Shown here piece after piece: positions 1-7,531 of a stretch of DNA of 64,000 nucleotides; positions within the stretch are counted from its first letter, which is position 1; each line of letters begins with the position of its first letter. The stretch covers positions 734,501-798,500 of the forward strand of contig NZ_CP026530.1 in assembly GCF_004006315.1 (NCBI RefSeq). The letters are read 5' to 3'. A model generated the notes under the pieces. That model ran no database searches. It was not told the DNA's origin and worked only from the letters and a program-made list of their open reading frames with translations. The stretch comes from Nautilia sp. PV-1. GTDB lineage: Bacteria; Campylobacterota; Campylobacteria; Campylobacterales; Nautiliaceae. The position numbers and the translations under genes are program-made.

Positions 1-1
1 T

Positions 2-853
2 GAAGATTTTTACAAAGGCCTTAACATTATAAAAGGAGAGCCGAGCTTCAATAACCTCACAGACATTAACGGTGCCGTAAAAATTGCGGTGAGTCTGGGA
101 GAAGGCGCTATAAGTATCATCAAACACGCAAACCCGTGCGGAGCAGCGAAAAAAGACGACCTTGTTACAACATGGCAAAAAGCTCTTGAATGTGACCCTA
201 TCAGTGCTTACGGAGGGGTTGTTGCGGTTAACGGCGTAGTTACGAAAGAACTTGCGGAGGAGATTAACAAAATTTTCGTAGAAGTGCTTATTGCGGGTAC
301 TATTACGGATGAAGCCGTTAAAGTGTTTGAAAAGAAAAAAAGAATCAAACTATTCGATTTAAGAAAATCTAAACTCGAAATTCCGGGAGATGTATGGGAT
401 TTCAAACACATTGAAGGCGGATTTGTATTCCAGGATGCGGATGTAGTAACTGAAGATGAGGTTGCTCAGGCTAAATGCGTTACTAAAGTATGCGTGGAAG
501 ATAAAAAAGATCTTGAAATGGCGTGGAAAATTGCAGCTCTTACGAAATCAAACTGCGTTGTATTCGTAAAAGACTCTCAAATGGTGGCAATCGGCATGGG
601 AATGACCAGCAGGGTTGACGCAACAAGATGTGCCGTTGAAAAAGCAAAATCACTTGGACTTGACATTACGGGAAGCTCACTTGCGAGTGAAGCGTTCTTC
701 CCGTTCCGTGACAGCGTAGATTACGCGGCTGAAGTAGGGGTAAAAGCTATTATTCAGCCGGGCGGCAGTATCAGAGACGATGAAGTTATAGAGGCGGCTG
801 ACGAAGCAGGAATCGCTATGTATTTCACAGGAAAAAGACACTTCCTTCATTAG
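2..853 (+). CDS. purH: PurH, AICAR transformylase/IMP cyclohydrolase (C-terminal part)
   Basis: Bifunctional cytosolic enzyme for the last two steps of de novo IMP synthesis. The window starts inside the gene: the frame is open from base 2, so about 283 C-terminal residues of a protein usually near 510 are visible, essentially the AICAR formyltransferase domain. The KHANPCGAA motif near the start carries the conserved Lys-His of the transformylase active site, and the protein ends in the typical GKRHFLH. A GTG at 89 lies inside the domain and is not the real start. The stop overlaps the stop of the convergent permease gene by three bases. Confidence 0.96.
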   Translation, partial: EDFYKGLNIIKGEPSFNNLTDINGAVKIAVSLGEGAISIIKHANPCGAAKKDDLVTTWQKALECDPISAYGGVVAVNGVVTKELAEEINKIFVEVLIAGTITDEAVKVFEKKKRIKLFDLRKSKLEIPGDVWDFKHIEGGFVFQDADVVTEDEVAQAKCVTKVCVEDKKDLEMAWKIAALTKSNCVVFVKDSQMVAIGMGMTSRVDATRCAVEKAKSLGLDITGSSLASEAFFPFRDSVDYAAEVGVKAIIQPGGSIRDDEVIEAADEAGIAMYFTGKRHFLH

Positions 854-2001
854 TCTTTTTCTTTGAATTTTTTACACTCTTCCATGTTTTTAGGAAGTCC
901 GCTCTCTTCTGAAAGACAAGGGGCGTTAAACAGATATCCGCTCCATATACCCGGCAGAGTTTTAAAAAATACGATAAACCAGAATGTCAGAAGCTGGACG
1001 GTAAAAATGTATCCTAATATTTTGAATATTTCATATCCGGTAAGGTTGTATATCGCATAAGTAGATGCGGTAAATACTCCCACAGGGAATGTAAACGCCC
1101 ACCATCCCATACTAAACGGCAGTCCTTCTTTAAAATATTTTAAAGTAATAAGCCATGACATAATCCACCACCAAAGAGCGTATCCCCATATTAAAATACC
1201 GGTAATTATTCCAAAATGGTTTAAAAATTCTCCAAAATTTTCATGCAGTTTTATATCTGACGCGTGACCTAAAAGCAGCAGCGAAAGAGCGCCCGTCCCA
1301 AGAGGTCCCAAAGTCAGCCAGCTTGTCGTCGCCATTGCAATGTCGGGCAGTTTGTGCGTGACAAGCCTCAAAAAAAGTATTACAAGCACCGAAAAAGCCA
1401 AAGGAACGGAAAAACTCCACAACACATAGCTTGAAAAAATAAGAACTTTAGCAGTATGAATATTAAAATAAGGTGCCAAAAAACCTCCGGCGGACGCCGT
1501 TACCTCGCAGGCAACTATCGGTAAAAGCCATACCGCGGTCATGTTTTTGAGTGAATGTTCTTTTTGAATCGTAAACATTAAAAATACGACGCCAAGTCCT
1601 ATTGTAACCGCGAGAAACGCATCAAACCACCATAAAAAAAGAGATACATTTAAATAATGAATGCCCGGCAGATTAACTTTAAAAACGGTAAAACCTTCCA
1701 GTATAGGCACCAGTCCCATAGGAATAGCACCTAAAAACATAGACTGGACGGGATGTTTAAGCATAAGTTTGACTGTTTCGGGGAAAAATATAATTCTGCT
1801 TAAAAACAGTATGGAAAATAACAGAAAAAAGAATATGTCCATAACCCAGAAACTTTTAAGAATAATATTTTCATACGGAAAATTTATTCTAGTGTTATGC
1901 ATAATTAAAAACGAAATTCCGGTACCCATATTCAGGGTAAACCAGTTGGGTGTAAAATTTTTGACTATTTCTTTGAGATTCTTGTGCTTAAACGGTTTCA
2001 T
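850..2001 (-). CDS. TDT/SLAC1-family permease (TehA/Ssu1-like anion or sulfite exporter)
   Basis: Integral membrane protein of 383 residues with about ten hydrophobic segments. The N-terminal NWFTLNMGTGI is the hallmark of the tellurite-resistance/dicarboxylate transporter family, which includes TehA, Mae1 and the Ssu1 sulfite pump. The ATG at 2001 has an AAGGAG ribosome site at good spacing. It is transcribed divergently from a LysR regulator, the usual layout for a regulated transporter. A TauE/SafE exporter and a rhodanese nearby make export of sulfite or a related oxyanion the best guess; substrate is inferred from context only, and C4-dicarboxylate transport is the alternative. Confidence 0.85.
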   Translation of the reverse strand: MKPFKHKNLKEIVKNFTPNWFTLNMGTGISFLIMHNTRINFPYENIILKSFWVMDIFFFLLFSILFLSRIIFFPETVKLMLKHPVQSMFLGAIPMGLVPILEGFTVFKVNLPGIHYLNVSLFLWWFDAFLAVTIGLGVVFLMFTIQKEHSLKNMTAVWLLPIVACEVTASAGGFLAPYFNIHTAKVLIFSSYVLWSFSVPLAFSVLVILFLRLVTHKLPDIAMATTSWLTLGPLGTGALSLLLLGHASDIKLHENFGEFLNHFGIITGILIWGYALWWWIMSWLITLKYFKEGLPFSMGWWAFTFPVGVFTASTYAIYNLTGYEIFKILGYIFTVQLLTFWFIVFFKTLPGIWSGYLFNAPCLSEESGLPKNMEECKKFKEKD

Positions 2002-2068
2002 TATGCTCCTTTTTATTTTTTGAGAGTATAGTTAAATGAATTTAATTTAAAAAATTTATAAAATTTAA

Positions 2069-2074
2069 TATAAT
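2069..2074 (+). promoter_or_regulatory. -10 box of the LysR gene in the divergent control region
   Basis: A perfect TATAAT lies 27 bases before the LysR start codon. The 99-base gap between the two divergent genes is almost pure A/T and would hold the promoters of both and presumably the LysR site. I could not pick out a convincing T-N11-A operator against that background. Confidence 0.5.
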
Positions 2075-2100
2075 AATAAAAAAAACAAATAAGGCTTAAT

Positions 2101-2979
2101 ATGACCCTCAAAGAACTTGAAATATTTTATAAACTTGCCAAATACAATCATATGGGAAAAACGGCAAAAGAGCTTGGGATAACACAGTCGGCGGTTTCAC
2201 TGGCTATTAAATCACTTGAAAACAGTGTCGGTGAGAAACTGTTTGAAAGAATAGGCAAAAAAGTCGTATTAAACGAATACGGCAGAAGGTTTTACGAAGA
2301 AACGGTTTTTTGTTACGAAGCTCTTACTGATGCTGAGAAAATGTTTGACAAAAACAAAATATCCGGACATTTAAAAATAGTAACGAGCAAAAGTTTCGGA
2401 AATTTTTTAATGCCTGAGCTTATTATCAGATTTCTTAATAAATACAAAGACGTTAAAATATCGCATTTTATAAGAAACTCTTCGCAGATTATACAGATGA
2501 TTAATAACGGCGAAATCGATTTGGGTATTATTGAGACTGAAATAAACGAAATAGATATAATCAAAGAAAAAATAGGCAGCGATAAACTGATTATAGTAAG
2601 CAGCAATGAAAAACTTTCAAACAAAGAGGTGTTTATTGATACGCTTTTTGATAAAAAGTGGATTTTGAGGGAGAAAGGATCGGGTACCAGAGAAATGTTT
2701 ATAAAGGCTCTGGGCGAACTTAAAAAAGATATAAATCTGTTTTTGGAATGCAGCGAGTTTGACGAAATTAAAAACTTTCTGCTTAAAGACAGCGATATGG
2801 TAACCTGCATTTCCGAATATGCTGTTAAAAAAGAGCTGAAAGAAAAAAAGCTCTTTGAAATAAAGGTGAAAAATATAGATTTAAAAAGAAATTTTTATAT
2901 CGTTTATCATAAAAATAAATATAAAAGCAAACTTTTAAACGAATTTATAAAATGTATCAAATCCGGTCATAAAAATTAA
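2101..2979 (+). CDS. LysR-family transcriptional regulator
   Basis: A 292-residue cytosolic regulator. Residues 1-60 form the winged helix-turn-helix typical of LysR proteins (ELEIFYKLAKYNHMGKTAKELG, then TQSAVSLAIKSLE), followed by a periplasmic-binding-protein-like effector domain with the GEIDLGIIE segment common to the CysB/CbbR branch. The ATG is preceded by AAGG five bases upstream. It lies divergent from the TDT permease and its end overlaps the end of the TauE/SafE gene. By LysR convention it probably controls the divergent permease, perhaps in response to a sulfur or carbon metabolite; the ligand cannot be read from sequence. Confidence 0.9.
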   Translation: MTLKELEIFYKLAKYNHMGKTAKELGITQSAVSLAIKSLENSVGEKLFERIGKKVVLNEYGRRFYEETVFCYEALTDAEKMFDKNKISGHLKIVTSKSFGNFLMPELIIRFLNKYKDVKISHFIRNSSQIIQMINNGEIDLGIIETEINEIDIIKEKIGSDKLIIVSSNEKLSNKEVFIDTLFDKKWILREKGSGTREMFIKALGELKKDINLFLECSEFDEIKNFLLKDSDMVTCISEYAVKKELKEKKLFEIKVKNIDLKRNFYIVYHKNKYKSKLLNEFIKCIKSGHKN

Positions 2980-3734
2980 ATCAGTTTGAAAATGTTTTCC
3001 AAAAATATAAATACCGCCATAGCCATCGTAAAATAAGCGAATATCAGTCTTAATTTTTCCTGATTAAGATTTTCTCCTATTTTTGCACCAATAAAACCTC
3101 CAAGCGTTCCTCCTATAACGAAAACGGCGCTGATAAGGAAATTAACCTCTCTGTGCTGTAATATATAACTTGTCATTCCGAAAAGTCCGAACAGAAAAAT
3201 AATAAATAAAGATGTTCCGACTGATTCTTTCATGCTCAGATTTGCACCCATATACAAAGCCGGAACGAGTAAAAACCCTCCTCCTACACCGAAAAGTCCG
3301 CTGGCAAATCCTACAATAAAGCCCAAAACGATAATTTTTAAATAATTTTTTTTCTGAACTGTTTTTTCAGGCGTTTTTCTTTTTTTGGTCATTCTGTAGC
3401 CGATGTAAAACATTAAAAACGAAAACAGAACAAGCAAAAGATGACCGTTAAGGTGTCTATTTACGAGTGAGCCCAGATAAGTGCTCAGAAGTCCCGGAGC
3501 CGCCATTAAAAACGCTGTTTTAAAGCGCACGAGATTATCTTTCATATATGTAATCGATGAAATTAATGATGTGGCTCCTACGGCAATCAGAGACGTTACA
3601 ATAGCCAGATGTATATTTTCTCCCACCAGGTAGACCAATAGCGGTACCGCCAGTATAGAACCGCCTCCGCCGGTCAGTCCGAGGGCGAGGCCGGAGAGCA
3701 ATCCGCTGAAAACCGTCAGAATGTATGTTTCCAT
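2976..3734 (-). CDS. TauE/SafE-family sulfite/organosulfonate exporter
   Basis: A 252-residue membrane protein with roughly eight hydrophobic segments in two halves. Each half starts with a glycine-rich loop characteristic of the family (GLALGLTGGGGSILAVPLL near residue 15 and GFASGLFGVGGGFLLVPAL near residue 140), the internal repeat of TauE/SafE (DUF81) carriers. Start ATG at 3734 follows AAGGAG. It is nine bases downstream of the rhodanese gene and surely cotranscribed with it. Family members export sulfite, sulfoacetate or take up sulfur compounds; pairing with a rhodanese favours inorganic sulfur, by inference. Confidence 0.9.
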   Translation of the reverse strand: METYILTVFSGLLSGLALGLTGGGGSILAVPLLVYLVGENIHLAIVTSLIAVGATSLISSITYMKDNLVRFKTAFLMAAPGLLSTYLGSLVNRHLNGHLLLVLFSFLMFYIGYRMTKKRKTPEKTVQKKNYLKIIVLGFIVGFASGLFGVGGGFLLVPALYMGANLSMKESVGTSLFIIFLFGLFGMTSYILQHREVNFLISAVFVIGGTLGGFIGAKIGENLNQEKLRLIFAYFTMAMAVFIFLENIFKLI

Positions 3735-3743
3735 ATTTTCTCC

Positions 3744-4145
3744 TTACGGTTTCACTGCGTCTGCAAACGCTGCAATTCCGCCTTCAAGGGATTTTGAATT
3801 TTCAATGCCTAAAAGATGTAAAAACGCTGTAGCTACGATAGTTCTGGCTCCGCTGTGACAGCTTACTATTATTGTATGGTCTTTATACTGAAGTAGTTTT
3901 TCTATGTTTTCTTCTTCAAACAGTTTATTTAAAGGTATATTTAAAGTATTTTTGTATGTATATCCTACCAGAGAAGTTTCGTATTCGGTTCTGATATCTA
4001 AAATAAGTATTTTTTCGTCGTTTTTTATTTTTTCAATTACTTCTTCCACTTTAATTCTGCAGGGTTTAAGTTTTAAAAACTCCTGGTCAAAATGTTTGAA
4101 ATGTTCGTTGATTTTATTTAATAGTATCAAATCTATATTTTCCAT
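3744..4145 (-). CDS. Single-domain rhodanese-like sulfurtransferase
   Basis: A 133-residue protein with a 45-residue helical N-terminal extension and one rhodanese domain. The substrate-side motif ILDIRTEYE and the catalytic loop SCHSGARTI, with the persulfide-forming cysteine, are intact. There is no signal peptide, so it acts in the cytosol, moving sulfane sulfur between thiosulfate or polysulfide and an acceptor. The ATG at 4145 has a strong AAGGAG. It is the first gene of a two-gene operon with the TauE/SafE exporter, a pairing common in sulfur-metabolising bacteria; the product could be the exported species. Confidence 0.88.
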   Translation of the reverse strand: MENIDLILLNKINEHFKHFDQEFLKLKPCRIKVEEVIEKIKNDEKILILDIRTEYETSLVGYTYKNTLNIPLNKLFEEENIEKLLQYKDHTIIVSCHSGARTIVATAFLHLLGIENSKSLEGGIAAFADAVKP

Positions 4146-4266
4146 ATACGCTCCTTAAAAATTTTTCGAACTTTTAATGATATTTTTTTTATTTGATAAA
4201 TTAAATTTTTTCAATATAATAATAAATATTATTTATATGACCTCAATTTTGATTAAAAGGAAAGAA

Positions 4267-4698
4267 ATGCTTGCACCGATTATAGAGCATCAGAAAGATA
4301 TAAAAGAAATTTATAAAAAAATGGAGTTTTTGAGAGACAATTTTATTCCCGGGCAGAATGCTTTTTTTGAAGAACTGGAAGAACTGGCAAAAAATATGAA
4401 AGAAGAAATCGAATATCATTTTAATCTTCAGATTCATTCCGTTGGAACAAATCTGAAAACCGAACATCTTGTAAAAGAAAATCTGCTTGTAAGGGACATA
4501 TTGTTCAGAATGCTTGATTTTATCGTATTAAAATCAAAAGAAAATTCAATGGACGCTTTTTTGAAATTTGACGATTTTGATGAAATATTAAGAGCTTACC
4601 TTAAAAAAGAAAAAGGGCTGTTTATACAAAATATCGAGTCTGAACTGGATGAAAAAGGGATAAAAGAGATTGAAGAAAAGCTTCTTACACTAGTATAG
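4267..4698 (+). CDS. Hemerythrin-like helical protein with incomplete metal ligands
   Basis: I place the start at ATG 4267, after AAAAGGAAAG, giving 143 residues; the longer frame from 4177 would add a very hydrophobic, AT-rich stretch without a ribosome site. The predicted protein is all helical. Its helices (IIEHQKDIKEIY, EEIEYHFNLQIHS, EILRAYLKKEKGLFIQNIE) run in the order of a hemerythrin-like four-helix bundle, but the last helix has Tyr-Leu where the family normally has a metal-binding His. It may be a degenerate hemerythrin or DUF438-type relative. It stands alone; function unknown. Confidence 0.6.
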   Translation: MLAPIIEHQKDIKEIYKKMEFLRDNFIPGQNAFFEELEELAKNMKEEIEYHFNLQIHSVGTNLKTEHLVKENLLVRDILFRMLDFIVLKSKENSMDAFLKFDDFDEILRAYLKKEKGLFIQNIESELDEKGIKEIEEKLLTLV

Positions 4699-4710
4699 AG
4701 ACATAAACGA

Positions 4711-4764
4711 GCTGTTATTTTCTAAATTATAACAGCGGACGGTTTTATTTTAGTGAACCGTTTT
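4711..4764 (+). terminator. Two tandem hairpins, second one terminator-like
   Basis: GCTGTTAT (4711-4718) pairs with ATAACAGC (4729-4736). Just after it, ACGGTT (4739-4744) pairs with AACCGT (4756-4761), which runs into four T. The second hairpin looks like a weak intrinsic terminator for the hemerythrin-like gene. The role of the first is not clear. Confidence 0.45.
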
Positions 4765-4834
4765 CATGTTGAAATGAAAGATTTATTCTTGCAAAAATTG
4801 TTATTTTATGATAAATTGCGCCAAAAAAGGAGAT

Positions 4835-5101
4835 ATGATGGATTGGTTTGACGAAAGTAAAAGTCCTAAAGATAAATTTTTTGAAATAGTGTACCACGCA
4901 AACAGAAATCTGGTAATCGAAGAGCTTGAAGACGTGTTTAAAAGACTTGCGGCACTTGAAATAATAGCTGAAGAGTGTTTAGGCGACGAGGTGGATCAGA
5001 AAATTAACGAAATAGTTTTTAACAGAAGCTCTGAGCTTGAAGCGGTGGAAACAGACTTGTATATTCACACAATGTCAAATATACTTACGAAAAATGAATA
5101 A
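4835..5101 (+). CDS. Small conserved-looking hypothetical protein (88 aa)
   Basis: No function recognised. Two adjacent ATG codons at 4835 and 4838 follow AAGGAGA, so translation starts at one of them; an earlier TTG-type start lacks a ribosome site. The protein is acidic, soluble and helical (MMDWFDESKSPKDKFFEIV then long amphipathic helices) with no signal peptide. Its last codons overlap the first eight bases of the following secreted protein, implying translational coupling. It heads a run with that protein, the polyprenyl synthase and the deaminase. Confidence 0.7.
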   Translation: MMDWFDESKSPKDKFFEIVYHANRNLVIEELEDVFKRLAALEIIAEECLGDEVDQKINEIVFNRSSELEAVETDLYIHTMSNILTKNE

Positions 5102-5477
5102 GCTTTTTATTTTTTTTCTCCCCGTTTTATTACTGGCTGAATTTTGGAATTTTCCTCATCAGATTCAGCTTAAAAAAGATCAGACTGCAAATTTCGACGT
5201 TTATTACAACGGCGAAGTTTATCCTTTTAAATTCAGATGGACCCTTTACATTAACGATATATTGACCGTTCTTTACAGATATGACAATTTTCCCAGACAG
5301 ATTACCCTTTATAAAGATCCTCCTTTAAATACATTTAAAGTGCCCGTTGCAAAAATTAAGCAGATATATCCGTATTTTTATATAGAATTTAAAGATTTTA
5401 ATGGTAAAATAGCAACATTCGATATATATTTAAAAAACGGGGGCGGGGTAAAAGTCGATTTTAAAGGTAAAAAATGA
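5094..5477 (+). CDS. Secreted/periplasmic hypothetical protein (127 aa)
   Basis: The start at ATG 5094 gives an N-terminal signal peptide (MNKLFIFFLPVLLLAEF), which the upstream in-frame alternative at 5037 would bury; this decides the start. The mature part is rich in aromatic residues and beta-prone segments, suggesting a small beta-sandwich periplasmic protein. I do not recognise a family. Its stop overlaps the next start (ATGA at 5474-5477), so it is translationally coupled to the polyprenyl synthase. No evidence links it functionally to isoprenoids beyond position. Confidence 0.65.
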   Translation: MNKLFIFFLPVLLLAEFWNFPHQIQLKKDQTANFDVYYNGEVYPFKFRWTLYINDILTVLYRYDNFPRQITLYKDPPLNTFKVPVAKIKQIYPYFYIEFKDFNGKIATFDIYLKNGGGVKVDFKGKK

Positions 5478-6337
5478 GATATTTCGAAATAATGGACAAT
5501 ATGTTTGAAAAATTTGAAGAATATAAAGACATACAAAAAGGCAAAGGAATCAGAGGCAAATTAATTACAATTATAAACCCCGAAGCTGATAAACTTGCCG
5601 CTGTCGTAGAATCCATTCATCTTGCAAGTCTTCTTCACGACGATGTAATCGACGAAGCGGACAGCAGAAGAGGAGTTCAGTCAATCAATTCAAAATATGG
5701 AGATTTTACAGCTGTAATGCTTGGAGATATCGTATATTCAAAAGCTTTTTACGAATTGATAGATTTCGGAAAAGAAATTGCCAAAACTGTTTCAAACGCT
5801 GTATTTTTACTCTCTCAGGGAGAACTTGAAGATGTTAAACTCAGTAAGGAAATCAATCTGGACAAACAGAAATATATGGATATGATCTATAAAAAAACCG
5901 CTTCGCTTATAGAAGCTTCGTGTAAAGCGGCGGCGATCAGCGCAGGATTTGATTCCGATAAATTTGCGCTTTACGGTAAAAACATTGGAATAGCTTTTCA
6001 GATTATAGACGATCTGCTCGATATTACACAGGATGAGCAGACACTCGGAAAACCGGCAATGCATGATTTTTATGAAGGTAAAACCACACTTCCTTATATA
6101 TATCTTTTCGAATCTTTAAACGGCAGTGACAAGGAAAAATTAAGAAGTCTTTATAAAAAGAAACTCTCAAAAGAAGAAACAGAGTGGATAAGAGATAAAA
6201 TGAAAGAAAACGGAATTATTCAAAAGTGTTACGCCGAATCCAAAAAGCTTGTAGAAGAGGCAAAAGAAGCAATAAAAGAATATAATATAGCGGCATTGGA
6301 CGTTATTGCAAATAAAGTGGTTGAGAGGGAGTTTTAA
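5474..6337 (+). CDS. Polyprenyl (trans-isoprenyl) diphosphate synthase
   Basis: Cytosolic enzyme that condenses isopentenyl diphosphate onto an allylic diphosphate, probably to make the quinone or undecaprenyl side-chain precursor. Both aspartate-rich Mg-binding motifs are visible: LLHDDVIDEAD near residue 55 and QIIDDLLDI near residue 178. At 287 residues it is shorter than E. coli IspB (about 320), mainly at the N-terminus, which begins only about 50 residues before the first motif. It sits inside a tightly overlapping four-gene run. Chain length (octaprenyl, heptaprenyl or farnesyl) cannot be fixed by eye. Confidence 0.88.
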   Translation: MRYFEIMDNMFEKFEEYKDIQKGKGIRGKLITIINPEADKLAAVVESIHLASLLHDDVIDEADSRRGVQSINSKYGDFTAVMLGDIVYSKAFYELIDFGKEIAKTVSNAVFLLSQGELEDVKLSKEINLDKQKYMDMIYKKTASLIEASCKAAAISAGFDSDKFALYGKNIGIAFQIIDDLLDITQDEQTLGKPAMHDFYEGKTTLPYIYLFESLNGSDKEKLRSLYKKKLSKEETEWIRDKMKENGIIQKCYAESKKLVEEAKEAIKEYNIAALDVIANKVVEREF

Positions 6338-6798
6338 TGTATAAATTTATGCTTGAAGCTCTCAAAGAAGCCAAAAAAGGTGTAGAGTCCGGGGACGGAG
6401 GGCCTTTTGGAGCTGTAATAGTAAAAGACGGAAAAATAGTCGGAAGAGGCCATAATCAGGTAGTAGGTCTTAAAGATCCGACTGCACACGCCGAAATTCA
6501 GGCCATAAGAGACGCAAGCAGGAATTTAAACGATTTTTCTTTAAAAGGGTGTGTTTTATATGTAACGGCCGAACCTTGTCCTATGTGTTTCGGTGCGATA
6601 CACTGGGCCAGGTTAGACAAGGTTGTTTACGGAGCGACAAGAAAAGACGCAGCCGAGATAGGTTTTGACGACAGTCTGATTTATGACATTATACAGGGCA
6701 AAACTGAAGACAATGTTGAATTTATACAGAAATACAGGGACGAATGTCTGGAAGTTTTTAAAGAGTGGTACAATAAAAAGGACAAAGTCCCTTATTAA
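6337..6798 (+). CDS. guaD: Guanine deaminase-type nucleoside/nucleobase deaminase
   Basis: A 153-residue zinc-dependent cytidine-deaminase-fold enzyme. It has the HAE motif (TAHAEIQAI; zinc His and catalytic Glu) and the PCPMC motif (EPCPMCFGAIHWA; two zinc Cys). The GGPFGAVIVKDG start, GFDDSLIY region and C-terminal Lys-Val-Pro-Tyr end resemble Bacillus subtilis GuaD more than TadA, so guanine to xanthine deamination is the likely reaction. The ATG overlaps the stop of the upstream synthase by one base. tRNA deaminase (TadA) is the alternative, less likely given the C-terminus. Confidence 0.82.
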   Translation: MYKFMLEALKEAKKGVESGDGGPFGAVIVKDGKIVGRGHNQVVGLKDPTAHAEIQAIRDASRNLNDFSLKGCVLYVTAEPCPMCFGAIHWARLDKVVYGATRKDAAEIGFDDSLIYDIIQGKTEDNVEFIQKYRDECLEVFKEWYNKKDKVPY

Positions 6799-7457
6799 AC
6801 TATTTCGTTAAAAAGTTTTTCATATCTTTTCGCCTCTTGAGAATGTGGAAATCTTTCTACGACGCTCATCTTTTCAAACGACATTGATTCAATAATATTG
6901 CTTTTAGGTATATAAGTGTTAAGATATTGAGATTTAGGCAGTTTAAGTATTGTCTGGATTATTTTTTTATGTGCGGGTTTGTTTTCATAGCCGTTTACGA
7001 ACAGTTTTATGTTTTTTGCCAGTTTCGTTTTAAGTATCTGGTTGTATGTTCTGAGGGAAAGTATATTCGGAAGCACGGGTACTATAATAATATCCGAATT
7101 TTTAAGAAGGTCTCTTGTGAGCTGGTTAAGTGTGGCAGGCGCGTCTAAAATGATAAAATCGTATCTTTTTTTCAGGATACTTAAAAGATCCTTCATTTCG
7201 TTTTTGTATTTTTCAAGTTTGGTATCCGCTGGAATTATATCTATGTTTTCATATTGGGTGGCTTTTATTATTTTTTCCGCCGGTTTTTGAAATATATATC
7301 TTTTTTTGGGCTTTTTATTGAAAAAATAACTGCTGGCTCCCTGAATATCCAAATCCCAAAGAAGCGTTTTGCCTCTTTTTGAAGCAACACTTGCAAGATT
7401 TACTGATGTGGATGTTTTACCCACGCCTCCTTTGATGTTATATAATGATATTATCAT
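6795..7457 (-). CDS. Orphan ParA/MinD-family ATPase
   Basis: A 220-residue P-loop ATPase with the deviant Walker A motif KGGVGKTSTS at the N-terminus, a DLDIQGASSYF switch segment and a FIILDAPA Walker B-like strand. There is no parB gene or parS-like array nearby, so it is an orphan ParA that more likely positions a cellular cargo than the chromosome. It is convergent with the deaminase (stops overlap) and divergent from ppk2. A perfect palindrome covers its start codon, which could allow autoregulation. Confidence 0.88.
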   Translation of the reverse strand: MIISLYNIKGGVGKTSTSVNLASVASKRGKTLLWDLDIQGASSYFFNKKPKKRYIFQKPAEKIIKATQYENIDIIPADTKLEKYKNEMKDLLSILKKRYDFIILDAPATLNQLTRDLLKNSDIIIVPVLPNILSLRTYNQILKTKLAKNIKLFVNGYENKPAHKKIIQTILKLPKSQYLNTYIPKSNIIESMSFEKMSVVERFPHSQEAKRYEKLFNEIV

Positions 7458-7514
7458 TTTCTTCCTTCGGATATTCGCACTTTATAATTGCTTACTTTTG
7501 ATATAATATCAAAA
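7444..7514. promoter_or_regulatory. Paired palindromes in the parA/ppk2 divergent region
   Basis: AATGATA-T-TATCATT (7444-7458) covers the parA start, and TTTTGATAT-A-ATATCAAAA (7496-7514) covers a TATAAT-like -10 box for ppk2. Both are perfect and share the core TGATAT/ATATCA. They may be binding sites of one regulator. AT-rich chance palindromes are the alternative. Confidence 0.4.
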
Positions 7515-7531
7515 AGCATGCGGAGTTTCAA

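Noticed and set aside
4177-4266. N-terminal hydrophobic extension of the hemerythrin-like protein
   Set aside because: It would be encoded by the AT-rich promoter region without a ribosome site; ATG 4267 has one.
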